Source: Kineococcus endophyticus
GTDB lineage: Bacteria > Actinomycetota > Actinomycetes > Actinomycetales > Kineococcaceae
Direction: 5' to 3'
DNA: 64,000 bases
NCBI RefSeq assembly: GCF_040796495.1
Contig: NZ_JBFNQN010000006.1
Location: forward strand, 124,001 to 188,000
The position numbers and the translations under genes are program-made. The notes under the pieces are model-generated. The model saw only the letters and a list, made by a program, of their open reading frames with translations. It had not been told where the DNA came from and made no database searches. Positions 35,258 through 43,231 of the stretch are shown here, piece by piece; position 1 is the stretch's first letter; each line of letters starts with the position of its first letter.

Positions 35258-35273
35258 GTGATCGGACAGTCAC
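35258..35273. promoter_or_regulatory. Second GTGA-N8-TCAC site, upstream of the quinone oxidoreductase
   Basis: GTGATCGGACAGTCAC has the same outer arms and spacing as the TetR self-operator at 35864-35879, and the half site GTGAGTG also begins at 35254. It lies 16 bases upstream of the oxidoreductase start, so the TetR protein probably controls that gene too. Confidence 0.5.
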
Positions 35274-35310
35274 AACTGCGGGCGTGCGGAAGCGGCTGCG
35301 GGGGAGCGGG

Positions 35311-35859
35311 TCAGAAGTGGCGGATGCCGTGCGTGAGCGTGCGAGCCCAGGACCCGGGCACCTCGTCGAGGTCGGCCATGACGACGAGGTGGCACAGCTG
35401 CCCCCACGCCATGAACCGCTGGACGAACTCCGGACCGGCGCCCGACAGGCCCCCGACCGTGCCCACGACCGAGGCCAGTCCGCGGCGCAGGCAGTCCCGC
35501 ACCTCGGGCACGTCGCTGGCCGACTGGGCGTGCACCTGCAGCATCAGCAGGTCGCGGTCGGCGATGAGGTGGGCGTAGGCCAGGCCCATCGCGTCGAGCA
35601 GACCCTGCGGGGAGCGGTCGGTCGCTTCCTGGGCCCCGGCCGTGAGGGCGTCGACGACGCGGGCGTAGCAGTGCTCCACGGCGGCCAGGAACAGGCCGAG
35701 CTTGCCGTTGAAGAGCCGGAAGACGTACGCCGGGGAGATGCCGGCGTCCGCGGCGACGGCCGTCACCGGGGTCGCGTGGTAGCCCGCCCGGGCGAAGACC
35801 CGGGTCGCGCTCGCGACGACGAGCGCGCGTTGCGCCTCGGCGGTGGATCGGACGGCCAT
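35311..35859 (-). CDS. TetR-family regulator of the quinone oxidoreductase
   Basis: 182 residues, ATG 35859. The helix-turn-helix is ATPVTAVAADAGISPAYVFRLFNGKLGLFLAAVE (about 29-62). It resembles the QacR/YfiR-like group that senses electrophiles or quinones. It lies upstream of, and in the same direction as, the oxidoreductase, with 68 bases between them, and matching sites occur before both genes. It therefore likely represses itself and the reductase until a reactive compound binds. Confidence 0.87.
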   Translation of the reverse strand: MAVRSTAEAQRALVVASATRVFARAGYHATPVTAVAADAGISPAYVFRLFNGKLGLFLAAVEHCYARVVDALTAGAQEATDRSPQGLLDAMGLAYAHLIADRDLLMLQVHAQSASDVPEVRDCLRRGLASVVGTVGGLSGAGPEFVQRFMAWGQLCHLVVMADLDEVPGSWARTLTHGIRHF

Positions 35860-35862
35860 GTG

Positions 35863-35880
35863 TGTGAGTGAACACTCACA
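35863..35880. promoter_or_regulatory. TetR self-operator
   Basis: TGTGAGTG-AA-CACTCACA has perfect eight-base arms and begins four bases upstream of the TetR start codon, where it would block transcription directly. Confidence 0.65.
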
Positions 35881-35972
35881 ACGTGGGACTCGTCAAGACC
35901 CCCGGGTCGGGACCGCCCTAGGATCGCTGCGACCCAGCCCCGCTCGTTGCCGAGCAGATCGGAGGAGTGACC

Positions 35973-36656
35973 GTGACGGACCCGCAGCGCTCGGCCGACC
36001 TCGCCGACCTGGCCCGTTCCCTGCAGCGCAGGTCGAGCCCGCAGGAGGTGATGGACGCCGTCGTGGAGGCCGCGGTCTCGCTCGTGCCCGGGGCCGAGCA
36101 CGGCTCGATCAGCCTCGTCACGGGCCGACGCGGGGTGTTCTCCGCCTCCGCCAGCAGCCAGGTCGCGCGCGACTTCGACAGCCTGCAGGAGGAACTCGGC
36201 GAGGGGCCCTGCCTGGAGGCGATGTTCAGCGAACCCGTCGTCCACGGTCCCGACCTGACGGCCGAGAGCCGGTGGCCGCGGTTGTCCAAGACCGCGCCGG
36301 ACACGCTCGGTATCCGCAGCGTCCTGTGCTTCCAGCTGTTCGTGCACGAGGAGAACACCCTCGGTGGCCTGAACCTCCTCGCGACCCGTCCCGACGCCTT
36401 CGACGAGGAGGCGCCCGAGCTCGGGTCGGTGTTCGCCGCGCACGCCGCGTCGGCGCTGGCCGCCGCGCAGGAACTGGACCAGATCAAGCAGGCCCTGGTC
36501 AGCCGGGACGTCATCGGCCAGGCCAAGGGCATGCTGATGGAGCGCTACCAGATGGGGCCCCAGCAGGCCTTCGCCCTCCTGGCCCGCTTGAGCCAGGACG
36601 AGAACGTCAAGCTGCACGTGCTCGCCGAGCGCCTGGTGACTACCCGCACCCTGTGA
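35973..36656 (+). CDS. GAF-ANTAR RNA-binding antiterminator
   Basis: 227 residues. A GAF domain (about 15-160; HGSISLV, EGPCLEAM, SVLCFQLFVHEENTLGGLNLLA) precedes an ANTAR domain (165-220; IKQALVSRDVIGQAKGMLMERYQMGPQQAFALLARLSQDENVKLHVLAERLV). ANTAR proteins bind paired hexaloop RNA hairpins and stop premature termination. The start GTG 35973 is placed six bases after GGAGGA; GTG 35967 would overlap that site. A TAGGAT box (35919-35924) upstream is a likely -10. The RNA target is not evident in the window. Confidence 0.87.
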   Translation: MTDPQRSADLADLARSLQRRSSPQEVMDAVVEAAVSLVPGAEHGSISLVTGRRGVFSASASSQVARDFDSLQEELGEGPCLEAMFSEPVVHGPDLTAESRWPRLSKTAPDTLGIRSVLCFQLFVHEENTLGGLNLLATRPDAFDEEAPELGSVFAAHAASALAAAQELDQIKQALVSRDVIGQAKGMLMERYQMGPQQAFALLARLSQDENVKLHVLAERLVTTRTL

Positions 36657-36673
36657 CCGGGCCGCTGCCGGAC

Positions 36674-37009
36674 TCAGCGGACGTCGACGACGGTGACGTT
36701 CACCGCCGTCACCCGCAGGTCCGTCATCTCCCGCACGGAGGTGGCGACGGTGCGTCGCACCTGGGTCGCGAGCTGTGCGAGGTCCACGCCGTGGGACGCG
36801 ACGAGGCTGACGTCGACGACGGCGTCGGTCGGTCCGAGGTGGACGACGGCGCGCGGTGGACCGTGGCGCTCGCCGGTGGGGTGGTCCTCGGGGGAGAGGA
36901 CGCCGGTCACCGTGCGGGCCGCCAGCGCGGCGATGCCGGCGACGACGCTCTCGCTCATCGTCGTCGCGCCGCCCGGGGTGGGGCAGCCGTCGGCACTCGT
37001 CTCCGACAC
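36674..37009 (-). CDS. Asp23/Gls24-family envelope stress protein
   Basis: 111 residues. SESVVAGIAALAARTVTGVLS, AVVDVSLVASHGVDLAQLATQVRRTVATSVREMTDLRVTAVNVTVVDV is the complete Asp23 fold. Members attach to the membrane or cell envelope and respond to stress. A GTG start at 37009 gives a short Gly/Thr leader; ATG 36958 inside it is an alternative. It is divergent from a TetR gene, and palindromes between them suggest shared control. Confidence 0.8.
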   Translation of the reverse strand: MSETSADGCPTPGGATTMSESVVAGIAALAARTVTGVLSPEDHPTGERHGPPRAVVHLGPTDAVVDVSLVASHGVDLAQLATQVRRTVATSVREMTDLRVTAVNVTVVDVR

Positions 37010-37040
37010 CGGTCGACCCCCTCGTTCCGTCCTCGGGTGT

Positions 37041-37084
37041 TGACCGGACGGTTCGACCGGTCATGGAGAGGCTTACACCGTAAG
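37041..37084. promoter_or_regulatory. Two inverted repeats between Asp23 and TetR genes
   Basis: TGACCGG-N9-CCGGTCA (37041-37063) and CTTAC-ACC-GTAAG (37072-37084) lie side by side in the 167-base divergent gap. The second looks like a TetR-type site. Which regulator binds is unknown. Confidence 0.45.
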
Positions 37085-37176
37085 TGCGCTGAACGCCAAC
37101 CCCTCCCGTCGTGCGTCTGCGCCGGGCCGGGAGCCGACGGCGGGCGGGGGTCCGGCGCGGGTGCCAGGATCGGCGG

Positions 37177-37959
37177 GTGCCAGGGACCCCCGCCGCCGGA
37201 GCCGGCGGACCGTCGCCGCAGCCGGACCCGTCCGTGCTGCCGGACGTCGACGAACTCGTCGTCGCGGGGCAGGAGCGTCCGTCGGACCGCGTGCCCCTCA
37301 GCCGCGAGCGCATCCTCGCCTCCGCCCTGGAGTTCATCGACGAGGACGGGCTCGGTGCCCTGACGATGCGGCGGCTCGGTGCCCGTCTCGGTGTCGAGGC
37401 GATGTCGCTCTACCGCTACGTCCCGGGCCGGGAGGAACTGCTCGACGGGGTCGTCGACGCGATGGTCGGGGAACTGGGTCACGACCCGGAGGTGCTGCGC
37501 CGACCCACCCACGGGTGGCAGGACTTCCTCCAGCGCCTCGCGCACGGGGTGCGGCGCGTGGCCATCGCCCACCCCCGCGCGTTCCCGCTCGTCGCCTCGA
37601 CGCCCCCGCAGGCGCCGTGGTTGCGCCCGCCGCTGCGCAGCGTCGAGTGGGTCGAGACGTTCCTGTCCGGTCTGGTGGCCGACGGGTTCTCGGACGACCA
37701 GGCCGTCGCCGCCTACCGCGCATTCACCAGCTTCCTGCTGGGCAACCTGCTCCTCGAGGTCTCCCAGCGCGGCGGTGCCGTCGGTCCCCTGGACCTCGTG
37801 GACGAGGAGGTGCCCCCGGGTGGTCTCGACGACGCACCCCACGTCCGGCGCCTCGCGCCCCGGCTGGCCGAGGACCGGGCCCTGCAGGAGTTCGAGGAGT
37901 CCCTCGAGAGCCTCATCGACCGCATCTCCGTGCTGGTCCTCGGGACCAGCGGGGCCTGA
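37177..37959 (+). CDS. TetR-family regulator with TetR_C-type domain
   Basis: 260 residues. A Pro/Asp-rich leader of about 50 residues precedes the helix-turn-helix ILASALEFIDEDGLGALTMRRLGARLGVEAMSLYRYVPGREELLDGVVDAMVGEL, the TetR class in which the ligand domain resembles tetracycline repressors. CAGGAT lies six bases before GTG 37177, so the transcript may be leaderless. Possible targets are itself, the Asp23 gene and the tiny membrane protein downstream. Confidence 0.85.
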   Translation: MPGTPAAGAGGPSPQPDPSVLPDVDELVVAGQERPSDRVPLSRERILASALEFIDEDGLGALTMRRLGARLGVEAMSLYRYVPGREELLDGVVDAMVGELGHDPEVLRRPTHGWQDFLQRLAHGVRRVAIAHPRAFPLVASTPPQAPWLRPPLRSVEWVETFLSGLVADGFSDDQAVAAYRAFTSFLLGNLLLEVSQRGGAVGPLDLVDEEVPPGGLDDAPHVRRLAPRLAEDRALQEFEESLESLIDRISVLVLGTSGA

Positions 37960-38037
37960 ACGGTCCGGGGCGGGACTGCCGGGCCGTCCGCCGCCGTTCC
38001 GCAGGCGCCGCCCAGCCCGAGGCGCGATGCTCCGCGG

Positions 38038-38196
38038 GTGAAGATCGCCCTCGTCGTCCTGTGCTTCTTCTTCCCGTTCCTCGCGGTCCTCATCAAGGAG
38101 GGGCCGTCCCGGAGGGTGCTCATCGCCTTCCTGCTGCAGCTGCTCGGGCACGTCCCGGGGGTGGTCTACGGCCTGCTCGTGGTGACGCGCGACTGA
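38038..38196 (+). CDS. PMP3/YqaE-family small membrane protein, 52 residues
   Basis: GTG 38038 begins KIALVVLCFFFPFLAVLIKEG, then RVLIAFLLQLLGHVPGVVYGLLVVTRD. The two hydrophobic helices, the FFFPFLAV core and the LLGHVPGVVYGL end are the PMP3 (stress-induced hydrophobic peptide) signature. Members affect membrane potential and salt or cold tolerance. A GATGCT sequence six bases upstream could be the -10 of a leaderless transcript. It is too short to be found by length-filtered gene callers. Confidence 0.8.
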   Translation: MKIALVVLCFFFPFLAVLIKEGPSRRVLIAFLLQLLGHVPGVVYGLLVVTRD

Positions 38197-38340
38197 CGTG
38201 CGGACGCCGGCGTTCCCGCTGTGGCGGCTGGGGGAGTGGGATTCCCGAACCGCCCGCGAGCCGTGACAGGTTGCCGCGCAGCCCCTCTGCGCCCGGTGGC
38301 CGGTCCGCCGGGTGGCCCGCCGGTCGAGCGGGTGGCGCGG

Positions 38341-38346
38341 TAGCGT
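38341..38346 (+). promoter_or_regulatory. -10 box of a leaderless transcript
   Basis: TAGCGT is six bases before GTG 38353. The same TAGCGT-to-GTG arrangement occurs before the genes starting at 29684 and 33393. The 38197-38340 stretch before it shows no gene. Confidence 0.45.
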
Positions 38347-38352
38347 CCCGGC

Positions 38353-39045
38353 GTGGGACTGCGCAGCCGGCCGGAATCCGTCGCGGTGGCCTGCCTGCTC
38401 GCCGCGACGGGAGGTTTCCTCGACGCCAGCACCTACCTGGCGCGCGGTGGTGTGCTCGCCGCGGCCCAGACGGGCAACGTCGTCCTGCTCGCCGTCGCGG
38501 CGGCCGGCGGGGACGTCGGCAAGGCGCTCGGCCACGTGCCGAGCCTCCTCGCCTTCCTCGCCGGGGTCCTGCTCACGGAGGTCGTCGGCGGGCCGCGCTG
38601 GCGCCGCCTGCTGCGGCGACCCGTCCGGGCGGTGCTGCTGCTGCAGGTCGCGGTGCTCGTGGGGGTGGGGTTCGTCCCCGGCGCCCCGGCGGGGACCACG
38701 GCCACGTCCCTCGCCTCCGCGGGGGTGGCCTTCGCGGCCGCGTTGCAGCTCAACGTCTTCCGGTCCGTCCGAGGCATGACCTACGCGACGACGTTCGCGT
38801 CGGGGAACCTGCGCAGCCTCGTCGAGAAGACCTACGCGGTCGTGCGCCACCGGGGGGACCCCGAGAGCACGGCGCGGCAGGCGCGGGACATCGCCGCGGT
38901 CCTCGTGTCCTTCGCCGCCGGCGCGTTCGCGGGAGCCCTGGCCACCGACGCCTGGGGAGCGCGGGGGATCTGGGGCAGCGTCGTGCTGCTGCTCACGGTC
39001 CTCGTCCTCGTCGTGCGCGAGACCCGGCACATCGAGCGTGGCTGA
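38353..39045 (+). CDS. YoaK/DUF1275-family membrane protein
   Basis: 230 residues. LLAATGGFLDASTYLARGGVLAAAQTGNVVLLAVA is the conserved first part of DUF1275 (G-G-F-D-A, Q-TGN). FAAALQLNVFRSVRGMTYATTFASGNLRSL is the second hallmark (S/A-GN). Six to seven membrane segments are present. The family function is unknown. It ends five bases before the convergent MFS gene in TGACCGGGTCA, which contains both stop codons. Confidence 0.85.
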   Translation: MGLRSRPESVAVACLLAATGGFLDASTYLARGGVLAAAQTGNVVLLAVAAAGGDVGKALGHVPSLLAFLAGVLLTEVVGGPRWRRLLRRPVRAVLLLQVAVLVGVGFVPGAPAGTTATSLASAGVAFAAALQLNVFRSVRGMTYATTFASGNLRSLVEKTYAVVRHRGDPESTARQARDIAAVLVSFAAGAFAGALATDAWGARGIWGSVVLLLTVLVLVVRETRHIERG

Positions 39046-39050
39046 CCGGG

Positions 39051-40448
39051 TCAGGGCCCCAACGTGGTGCGCGGCAACGCCAGTGCGGCCACGAGTCCCA
39101 GGGCGAACGCGCCGGCGACGGTGAGGAACACCGCGGAGAACGCCGTCCCGTAGGAGGCGCCCGCGGCCAGCCCCGCCGCGACCACGCCGCCCAGCAGCGC
39201 CGTGCCCAGGGTGGCGCCCGTCTCGCGGACGTAGGCGATCGTCCCGGTCGTCCCGGCCACGGCCTGCGGCGGTGCGGCGTCCTGCGCCAGCACGACGAGC
39301 AGGGCCATGAACGACCCGGCCCCCAGTCCGAAGGCCACGAGGACACCGGCAGTGGCGACGAGGCCCAGGTGCGACCCCGCCGTCGCGAGGACCACCGCGG
39401 CCGTTCCGGCCAGGGCGCAGCCGCCGACGGGGAACCGGCGCCAGCGGCCCGTGCGCCGGACGAGCTGACCGCTGGTGTTGACGCCGAGGACCAGGCCCGC
39501 CGTCACCGGCAGCAGCAGCACGCCCGACGTCGTCGCCGAGGTGCCGTGGACTCCCTGCACCCAGCTCGGCACGTAGGCGATGACGCCGAACATCCCGAAC
39601 CCCACGACCGCCGCCAGGAACGCGGACAGCACGACGCCCCGCGTGCGCAGGACCGCCACCGGCAGCAGCGGGGCGCTGCTGCGCAGCTGGTGCACGACGA
39701 GGGCGGCGACGGCCACGACCGTCAGCACGAGGGCCCCCGCCGTGACGGGCGCCCAGCCGTCGCGCGGCAGGACGGCTGCCGACCACGCGAGTGCCGACGT
39801 GCCGAGGGCCAGCAAGGCGGTGCCCGCGACGTCGAAGCGTTCCGCGGTGCGGCGGCGCGGCCCCGCTCGCAGGAGCGTGCAGGCCAGCACGAGCGCGACG
39901 CCGCCGACGGGCACGTTGATCCAGAAGACCCAGTGCCACGACCCGACGTCCGTCAGCCAGCCGCCCAGGAGGGGACCGGCGACCGTCGCGACGGCGAAGA
40001 CCGCGCCGAGCGGACCGAGGACGGCGGCCCGGTCCCGCGCCGGGACGACCTCGGCGACGAGGGCCTGCGGCATGACGAGCATGCCCGCGCCGCCGACGCC
40101 CTGGAGGGCGCGCGCGGCGGCTAGGACCTCGATCGAGGGGGCGGCCGCGCAGACCAGGGAGGCCAGGACGAACAGCACGACGCTCGCGCGCAGCACCCGC
40201 ACCGTGCCGTGCCGGTCGGCGAGGGTCCCGACGACGGGCATGGCCACCGACATCGAGAGGAGGTAGGCGGTCAGGACCCAGGCGACCGAACCGACGGCGT
40301 CGAAGTGGGTCGCGATCGTCGGCAGCGCCGTGGCGACGACGGTCTGGTCCAGGGCGCCCAACGACGTCGTGAGGACCAGGCAGGTCATGAGCGGCCGCAA
40401 CCGGGAGCGGGGAACCGTCCCCTCGAGCGTGGGACCGGGGTGGAGCAC
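39051..40448 (-). CDS. MFS drug exporter (DHA2/EmrB-QacA type)
   Basis: 465 residues with about fourteen hydrophobic segments. TTSLGALDQTVVATALPTI (motif D1), GTLADRHGTVRVLRASVVLFVLASLVCAAA (motif A) and GPLLGGWLTDVGSWHWVFWINVPVGG (motif C, proton antiporter signature) place it in the DHA2 group. It exports drugs or metabolites using the proton gradient. The start GTG 40448 follows GGAGGC by five bases. It is divergent from the ABC transporter operon. Confidence 0.9.
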   Translation of the reverse strand: MLHPGPTLEGTVPRSRLRPLMTCLVLTTSLGALDQTVVATALPTIATHFDAVGSVAWVLTAYLLSMSVAMPVVGTLADRHGTVRVLRASVVLFVLASLVCAAAPSIEVLAAARALQGVGGAGMLVMPQALVAEVVPARDRAAVLGPLGAVFAVATVAGPLLGGWLTDVGSWHWVFWINVPVGGVALVLACTLLRAGPRRRTAERFDVAGTALLALGTSALAWSAAVLPRDGWAPVTAGALVLTVVAVAALVVHQLRSSAPLLPVAVLRTRGVVLSAFLAAVVGFGMFGVIAYVPSWVQGVHGTSATTSGVLLLPVTAGLVLGVNTSGQLVRRTGRWRRFPVGGCALAGTAAVVLATAGSHLGLVATAGVLVAFGLGAGSFMALLVVLAQDAAPPQAVAGTTGTIAYVRETGATLGTALLGGVVAAGLAAGASYGTAFSAVFLTVAGAFALGLVAALALPRTTLGP

Positions 40449-40578
40449 GGGAGCCTCCGTCGTCCGACGGGGCGTGCGCGCACTCGGACCGGACGGCCCG
40501 GCGACGGGCCGGCGCGTGCCGACCCCACCGTCGTCCGCCCATCGTGGCCGACACCGCGGACGGACGGGGCCGTCCGCG

Positions 40579-40624
40579 GCATCGCCGTCCGCGATGCCCG
40601 GTATAGCGACTCGTTGTTTCCGCC
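40579..40624 (+). promoter_or_regulatory. Shared LysR-type regulatory module, copy 1
   Basis: GCATCGC-CGTCC-GCGATGC (40579-40597, perfect seven-base arms) is followed after exactly 15 bases by GTTGTTTCCGCC (40613-40624). The same pair with the same spacing recurs at 44236-44281 before the binding-protein gene. ATC-N9-GAT suits a LysR-type box. It lies about 85 bases upstream of the first permease. Confidence 0.65.
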
Positions 40625-40707
40625 CGGCCCGTCCGCGCCCGGAGACTCGGCGACCAGACGCTCCACCAGAACGACACCACCCTGACGACGAGGTCCCGGG
40701 AGTTCGA

Positions 40708-41655
40708 GTGCACGAGACGCTGAAGGTCCGCCCGGGAACACCCGGCCCGGACGTCCCACCGGCCCGGTCCCCACGGGGCGGCCGCCGCCGTGCCGCCTCG
40801 CGCGTGGCCGCCTGGTGGTGGTCGCTGCCGGCGCTGGCCCTCATCGCAGCCGTCCACTACGCCGCCACCCTCGCCGGGTCGGCCTACGCGTTCACCGACT
40901 TCAACGGGTTCCGCACCCCGGAGTTCGTCGGCCTGGAGAACTTCCGGGAGATCTTCACCGGCGAGGCCCCGCTGCGGGCGCTGCTGAACACGATCGTCAT
41001 CGCCGTGGCGTTCCTCGTCCTGACCAACGTCCTCGGCATGGCCTTCGCCGTGGCCCTGAACCGGCAGCTCAAGAGCCGGTTCGTCCTGCGGACGGTCCTC
41101 TTCGCGCCGGTCGTCCTCAGCCCGCTGGCCGTCTCCTACGTCTGGAAGTTCCTGTTCCAGCAGGACGGCCCCCTCAACCAGGTCCTCGGGGCCGTGGGTC
41201 TGGAGTCGCTGCAGCGCACGTGGTTGGGCGACCCGTGGACGGTCGTCCCAGCGATCACCACCGTGATGGTCTGGCAGCACATCGGTCTGACGATGGTCAT
41301 CTACCTCGCCGGGCTGGCCGGCGTCCCGCCGGAGAGCGAGGAGGCCGCCGCCATCGACGGCGCGGGCGCCTGGGCGCGGTTCCGCCACGTCGTCCTGCCC
41401 GCGCTGCGACCGACGGTCCTCATCGCCAGCACCATGATCCTCGTGCAGGGTCTGCGCGTCTTCGACCAGGTGCAGGCCCTCACCGGCGGCGGCCCCTTCG
41501 GAGCGTCGGACACCCTGGCCACCAGCGTCTACCAGCAGACGTTCGTCAACGGCAGGTTCGGCTACGGCTCGGCCCTGGCCCTCGTCATGACCGGCATCGT
41601 GCTGCTGTGCGCGGGCCTGCAGATGTTCCTCCTCCGCGACCGCAAGGAGAAGTGA
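40708..41655 (+). CDS. ABC sugar transporter permease (MalF/UgpA type)
   Basis: 315 residues with six membrane segments after a Pro/Arg-rich leader. LPALALIAAVHYAATLAGSAYAFTDFNG, and the permease loop EEAAAIDGAGAWARFRHVVLPALRPTVL (EAA motif: EAAAIDGA-x9-LP), are standard for CUT1 sugar permeases. It forms half of the membrane channel with the next gene. GTG 40708 follows GGGAG. No ATPase gene is nearby, so a shared MsiK-like ATPase probably powers it. The binding protein is 2.7 kb downstream beyond the LysR gene. Confidence 0.9.
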   Translation: MHETLKVRPGTPGPDVPPARSPRGGRRRAASRVAAWWWSLPALALIAAVHYAATLAGSAYAFTDFNGFRTPEFVGLENFREIFTGEAPLRALLNTIVIAVAFLVLTNVLGMAFAVALNRQLKSRFVLRTVLFAPVVLSPLAVSYVWKFLFQQDGPLNQVLGAVGLESLQRTWLGDPWTVVPAITTVMVWQHIGLTMVIYLAGLAGVPPESEEAAAIDGAGAWARFRHVVLPALRPTVLIASTMILVQGLRVFDQVQALTGGGPFGASDTLATSVYQQTFVNGRFGYGSALALVMTGIVLLCAGLQMFLLRDRKEK

Positions 41656-41658
41656 CCC

Positions 41659-42495
41659 GTGTTCCGCTACACCCGCCGCACCGCAGCGCGCGAGGTCCTC
41701 GTCGTCCTCGCCGCCCTGGTCGTGTTCTCCCCGATGCTCATCCTGCTGAACGTCTCGCTCAAGACGTCGCAGAACTCCGTCTCGACGTCGGCGTTCAGCC
41801 TCGCGAACCCCGTCTCGCTCGACGGTTTCCGCGAAGCCCTGGCCGCCGACGGACAGAACAGCCTCGTCACCGGTGCGTTGAACAGCGCGATCATCACGGG
41901 CGGCAGTGTCCTCGTCCTCGTGCTGCTCGGGTCGATCACGGCCTTCACCCTGACCCGCATCACGAGCGGCTGGAGCAAGGTCGCGTTCGGCAGCTTCCTC
42001 GTCGCCATCGTCCTGCCTGCCCAGCTCGGTCAGGTCCCGCTGTACAGCGCCATGCGTGAACTCGGCCTGCTGGGGACGCGGACGGGGATGGTCCTCGCCT
42101 ACTCCGGGATGCTCATGCCGCTGGCGGTGTTCCTCTACTCCGGCTTCACCCGCTCGTTGCCGACCGAGTACGAGGAGGCGGCGCAGATGGAGGGAGCGGG
42201 TCGGTTCGCCATCTTCACCCGGATCGTGTTCCCGCTGCTGGCCCCGGCGACGGGCACCGTCGCGATCCTCACGGGCCTCATCGTCTGGAACGACTTCTTC
42301 ACCTCCCTGGTGTTCCTCAACGGGTCCGACGCCGTCACGCTGCCGGTGGTCGTCTACAGCTTCGTCGGGACCCTGGTCTCCCGCTGGAACGTCGTCTTCG
42401 CCGCGGTCCTGCTGTCGATGGTCCCGGTGCTCGTCCTCTACCTGCTGGCCCAGAAGAAGTTCATCCAGGGGTTCGCCGGCGGGGTCAAGGGGTGA
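41659..42495 (+). CDS. ABC sugar transporter permease (MalG/UgpE type)
   Basis: 278 residues, GTG 41659 three bases after the first permease. FSPMLILLNVSLKTSQNS is the usual first periplasmic boundary, and EYEEAAQMEGAGRFAIFTRIVFPLLAP is the EAA loop. QKKFIQGFAGGVKG is the typical C-terminus of CUT1 permeases. It pairs with the preceding permease. The stop overlaps the next start in GTGA. Confidence 0.9.
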   Translation: MFRYTRRTAAREVLVVLAALVVFSPMLILLNVSLKTSQNSVSTSAFSLANPVSLDGFREALAADGQNSLVTGALNSAIITGGSVLVLVLLGSITAFTLTRITSGWSKVAFGSFLVAIVLPAQLGQVPLYSAMRELGLLGTRTGMVLAYSGMLMPLAVFLYSGFTRSLPTEYEEAAQMEGAGRFAIFTRIVFPLLAPATGTVAILTGLIVWNDFFTSLVFLNGSDAVTLPVVVYSFVGTLVSRWNVVFAAVLLSMVPVLVLYLLAQKKFIQGFAGGVKG

Positions 42496-43163
42496 GCGCC
42501 GTCGCCCTCCTCACAGCGGTCGAGTTCGCCTCGTCGGTGCCCGCCGGGGACGCCGAGCGCCTCTCCGGCCTCGGGTTCGTCGTCCGGGCGGCCGGCGGCG
42601 GGCCGGGCGTCGAGCTGCGGACCTGTGCCGACCCCTACGGCTGCCGGGTCGTCGTGCGGGCGGGCCCGCGGGCCGCGCTGCGGCAGCTCACCTGGCGGCT
42701 GCCCGACGCCGACCGGCTCGACGCGGCCGTGCGGGCGGTCCGGGCGGGACGCACCGTCGCCGGTCTCGTGTCCGACGCCGGCTGGGTGGGGGACGGCTTC
42801 CGCATCGAGCACCCGGACGGGTCCTCGAGCGTCCTGCACTGGCAGCAGGACCGGGAGTGGGTCGCGGGCCCGGCCCTGAGCTGTCCGTTGCACCCCGACG
42901 GCAGCACGCGGCTGTGCGACGTGGCGCCGCCGCTCGTGCAGGCCGTCGCGGTCCCCGCGGCCGTCGGGGACCTCGTCCGCTGGGCGGAGGCCGCCCTCGG
43001 GCGGACCGTCACGACGGCGGTGGTCCTCGCCGACGGCCCGGGGCTGCTGCTGCGCTCCGGCCTCGTGCGCTCGGCGGAGGTGAGCACGACCCCGGGCGGG
43101 TTGACGCTCCGCCTCGCGCCGGACGAGGTGGTCGCCACCCTAGAATCAGAACACGCCTTCTGA
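42492..43163 (+). CDS. Unknown protein in the transporter operon, 223 residues
   Basis: Coupled by GTGA to the MalG-type permease. I do not recognise it with confidence. The stretch RQLTWRLPDADRLDAAVRAVRAGRTVAGLVSDAGWVGDGFRIEHPDGSSSVLHWQQD (about residues 60-115) has the look of a VOC-type beta-alpha-beta unit with a D-P-x-G-turn, and the protein is soluble without a signal peptide. It may process the imported compound. The 3' end contains the LysR-type palindrome at 43145-43164. Confidence 0.6.
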   Translation: MSAVALLTAVEFASSVPAGDAERLSGLGFVVRAAGGGPGVELRTCADPYGCRVVVRAGPRAALRQLTWRLPDADRLDAAVRAVRAGRTVAGLVSDAGWVGDGFRIEHPDGSSSVLHWQQDREWVAGPALSCPLHPDGSTRLCDVAPPLVQAVAVPAAVGDLVRWAEAALGRTVTTAVVLADGPGLLLRSGLVRSAEVSTTPGGLTLRLAPDEVVATLESEHAF

Positions 43164-43164
43164 T
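43145..43164. promoter_or_regulatory. Palindrome upstream of the LysR gene with overlapping -10 box
   Basis: ATCAGAACACGCCTTCTGAT has seven-base arms and a six-base spacer. It overlaps TAGAAT (43141-43146), a good -10 box, and holds the stop codon of the preceding gene. It fits LysR autoregulation. Confidence 0.5.
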
Positions 43165-43231
43165 AACGTCCCCGACGAACTCGGCGGGCCCGCGGGGGTC
43201 CGAGCCGGACGACGACGTCGGGAGCCGCTCC

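Noticed and set aside
36955-41388. A 1477-residue open frame on the minus strand
   Set aside because: It runs antisense to, or out of frame with, several well-recognised genes (TetR, PMP3, DUF1275, MFS, permease) and its product is Arg/Gly/Pro-rich without domains. Long false frames are expected at this GC content.
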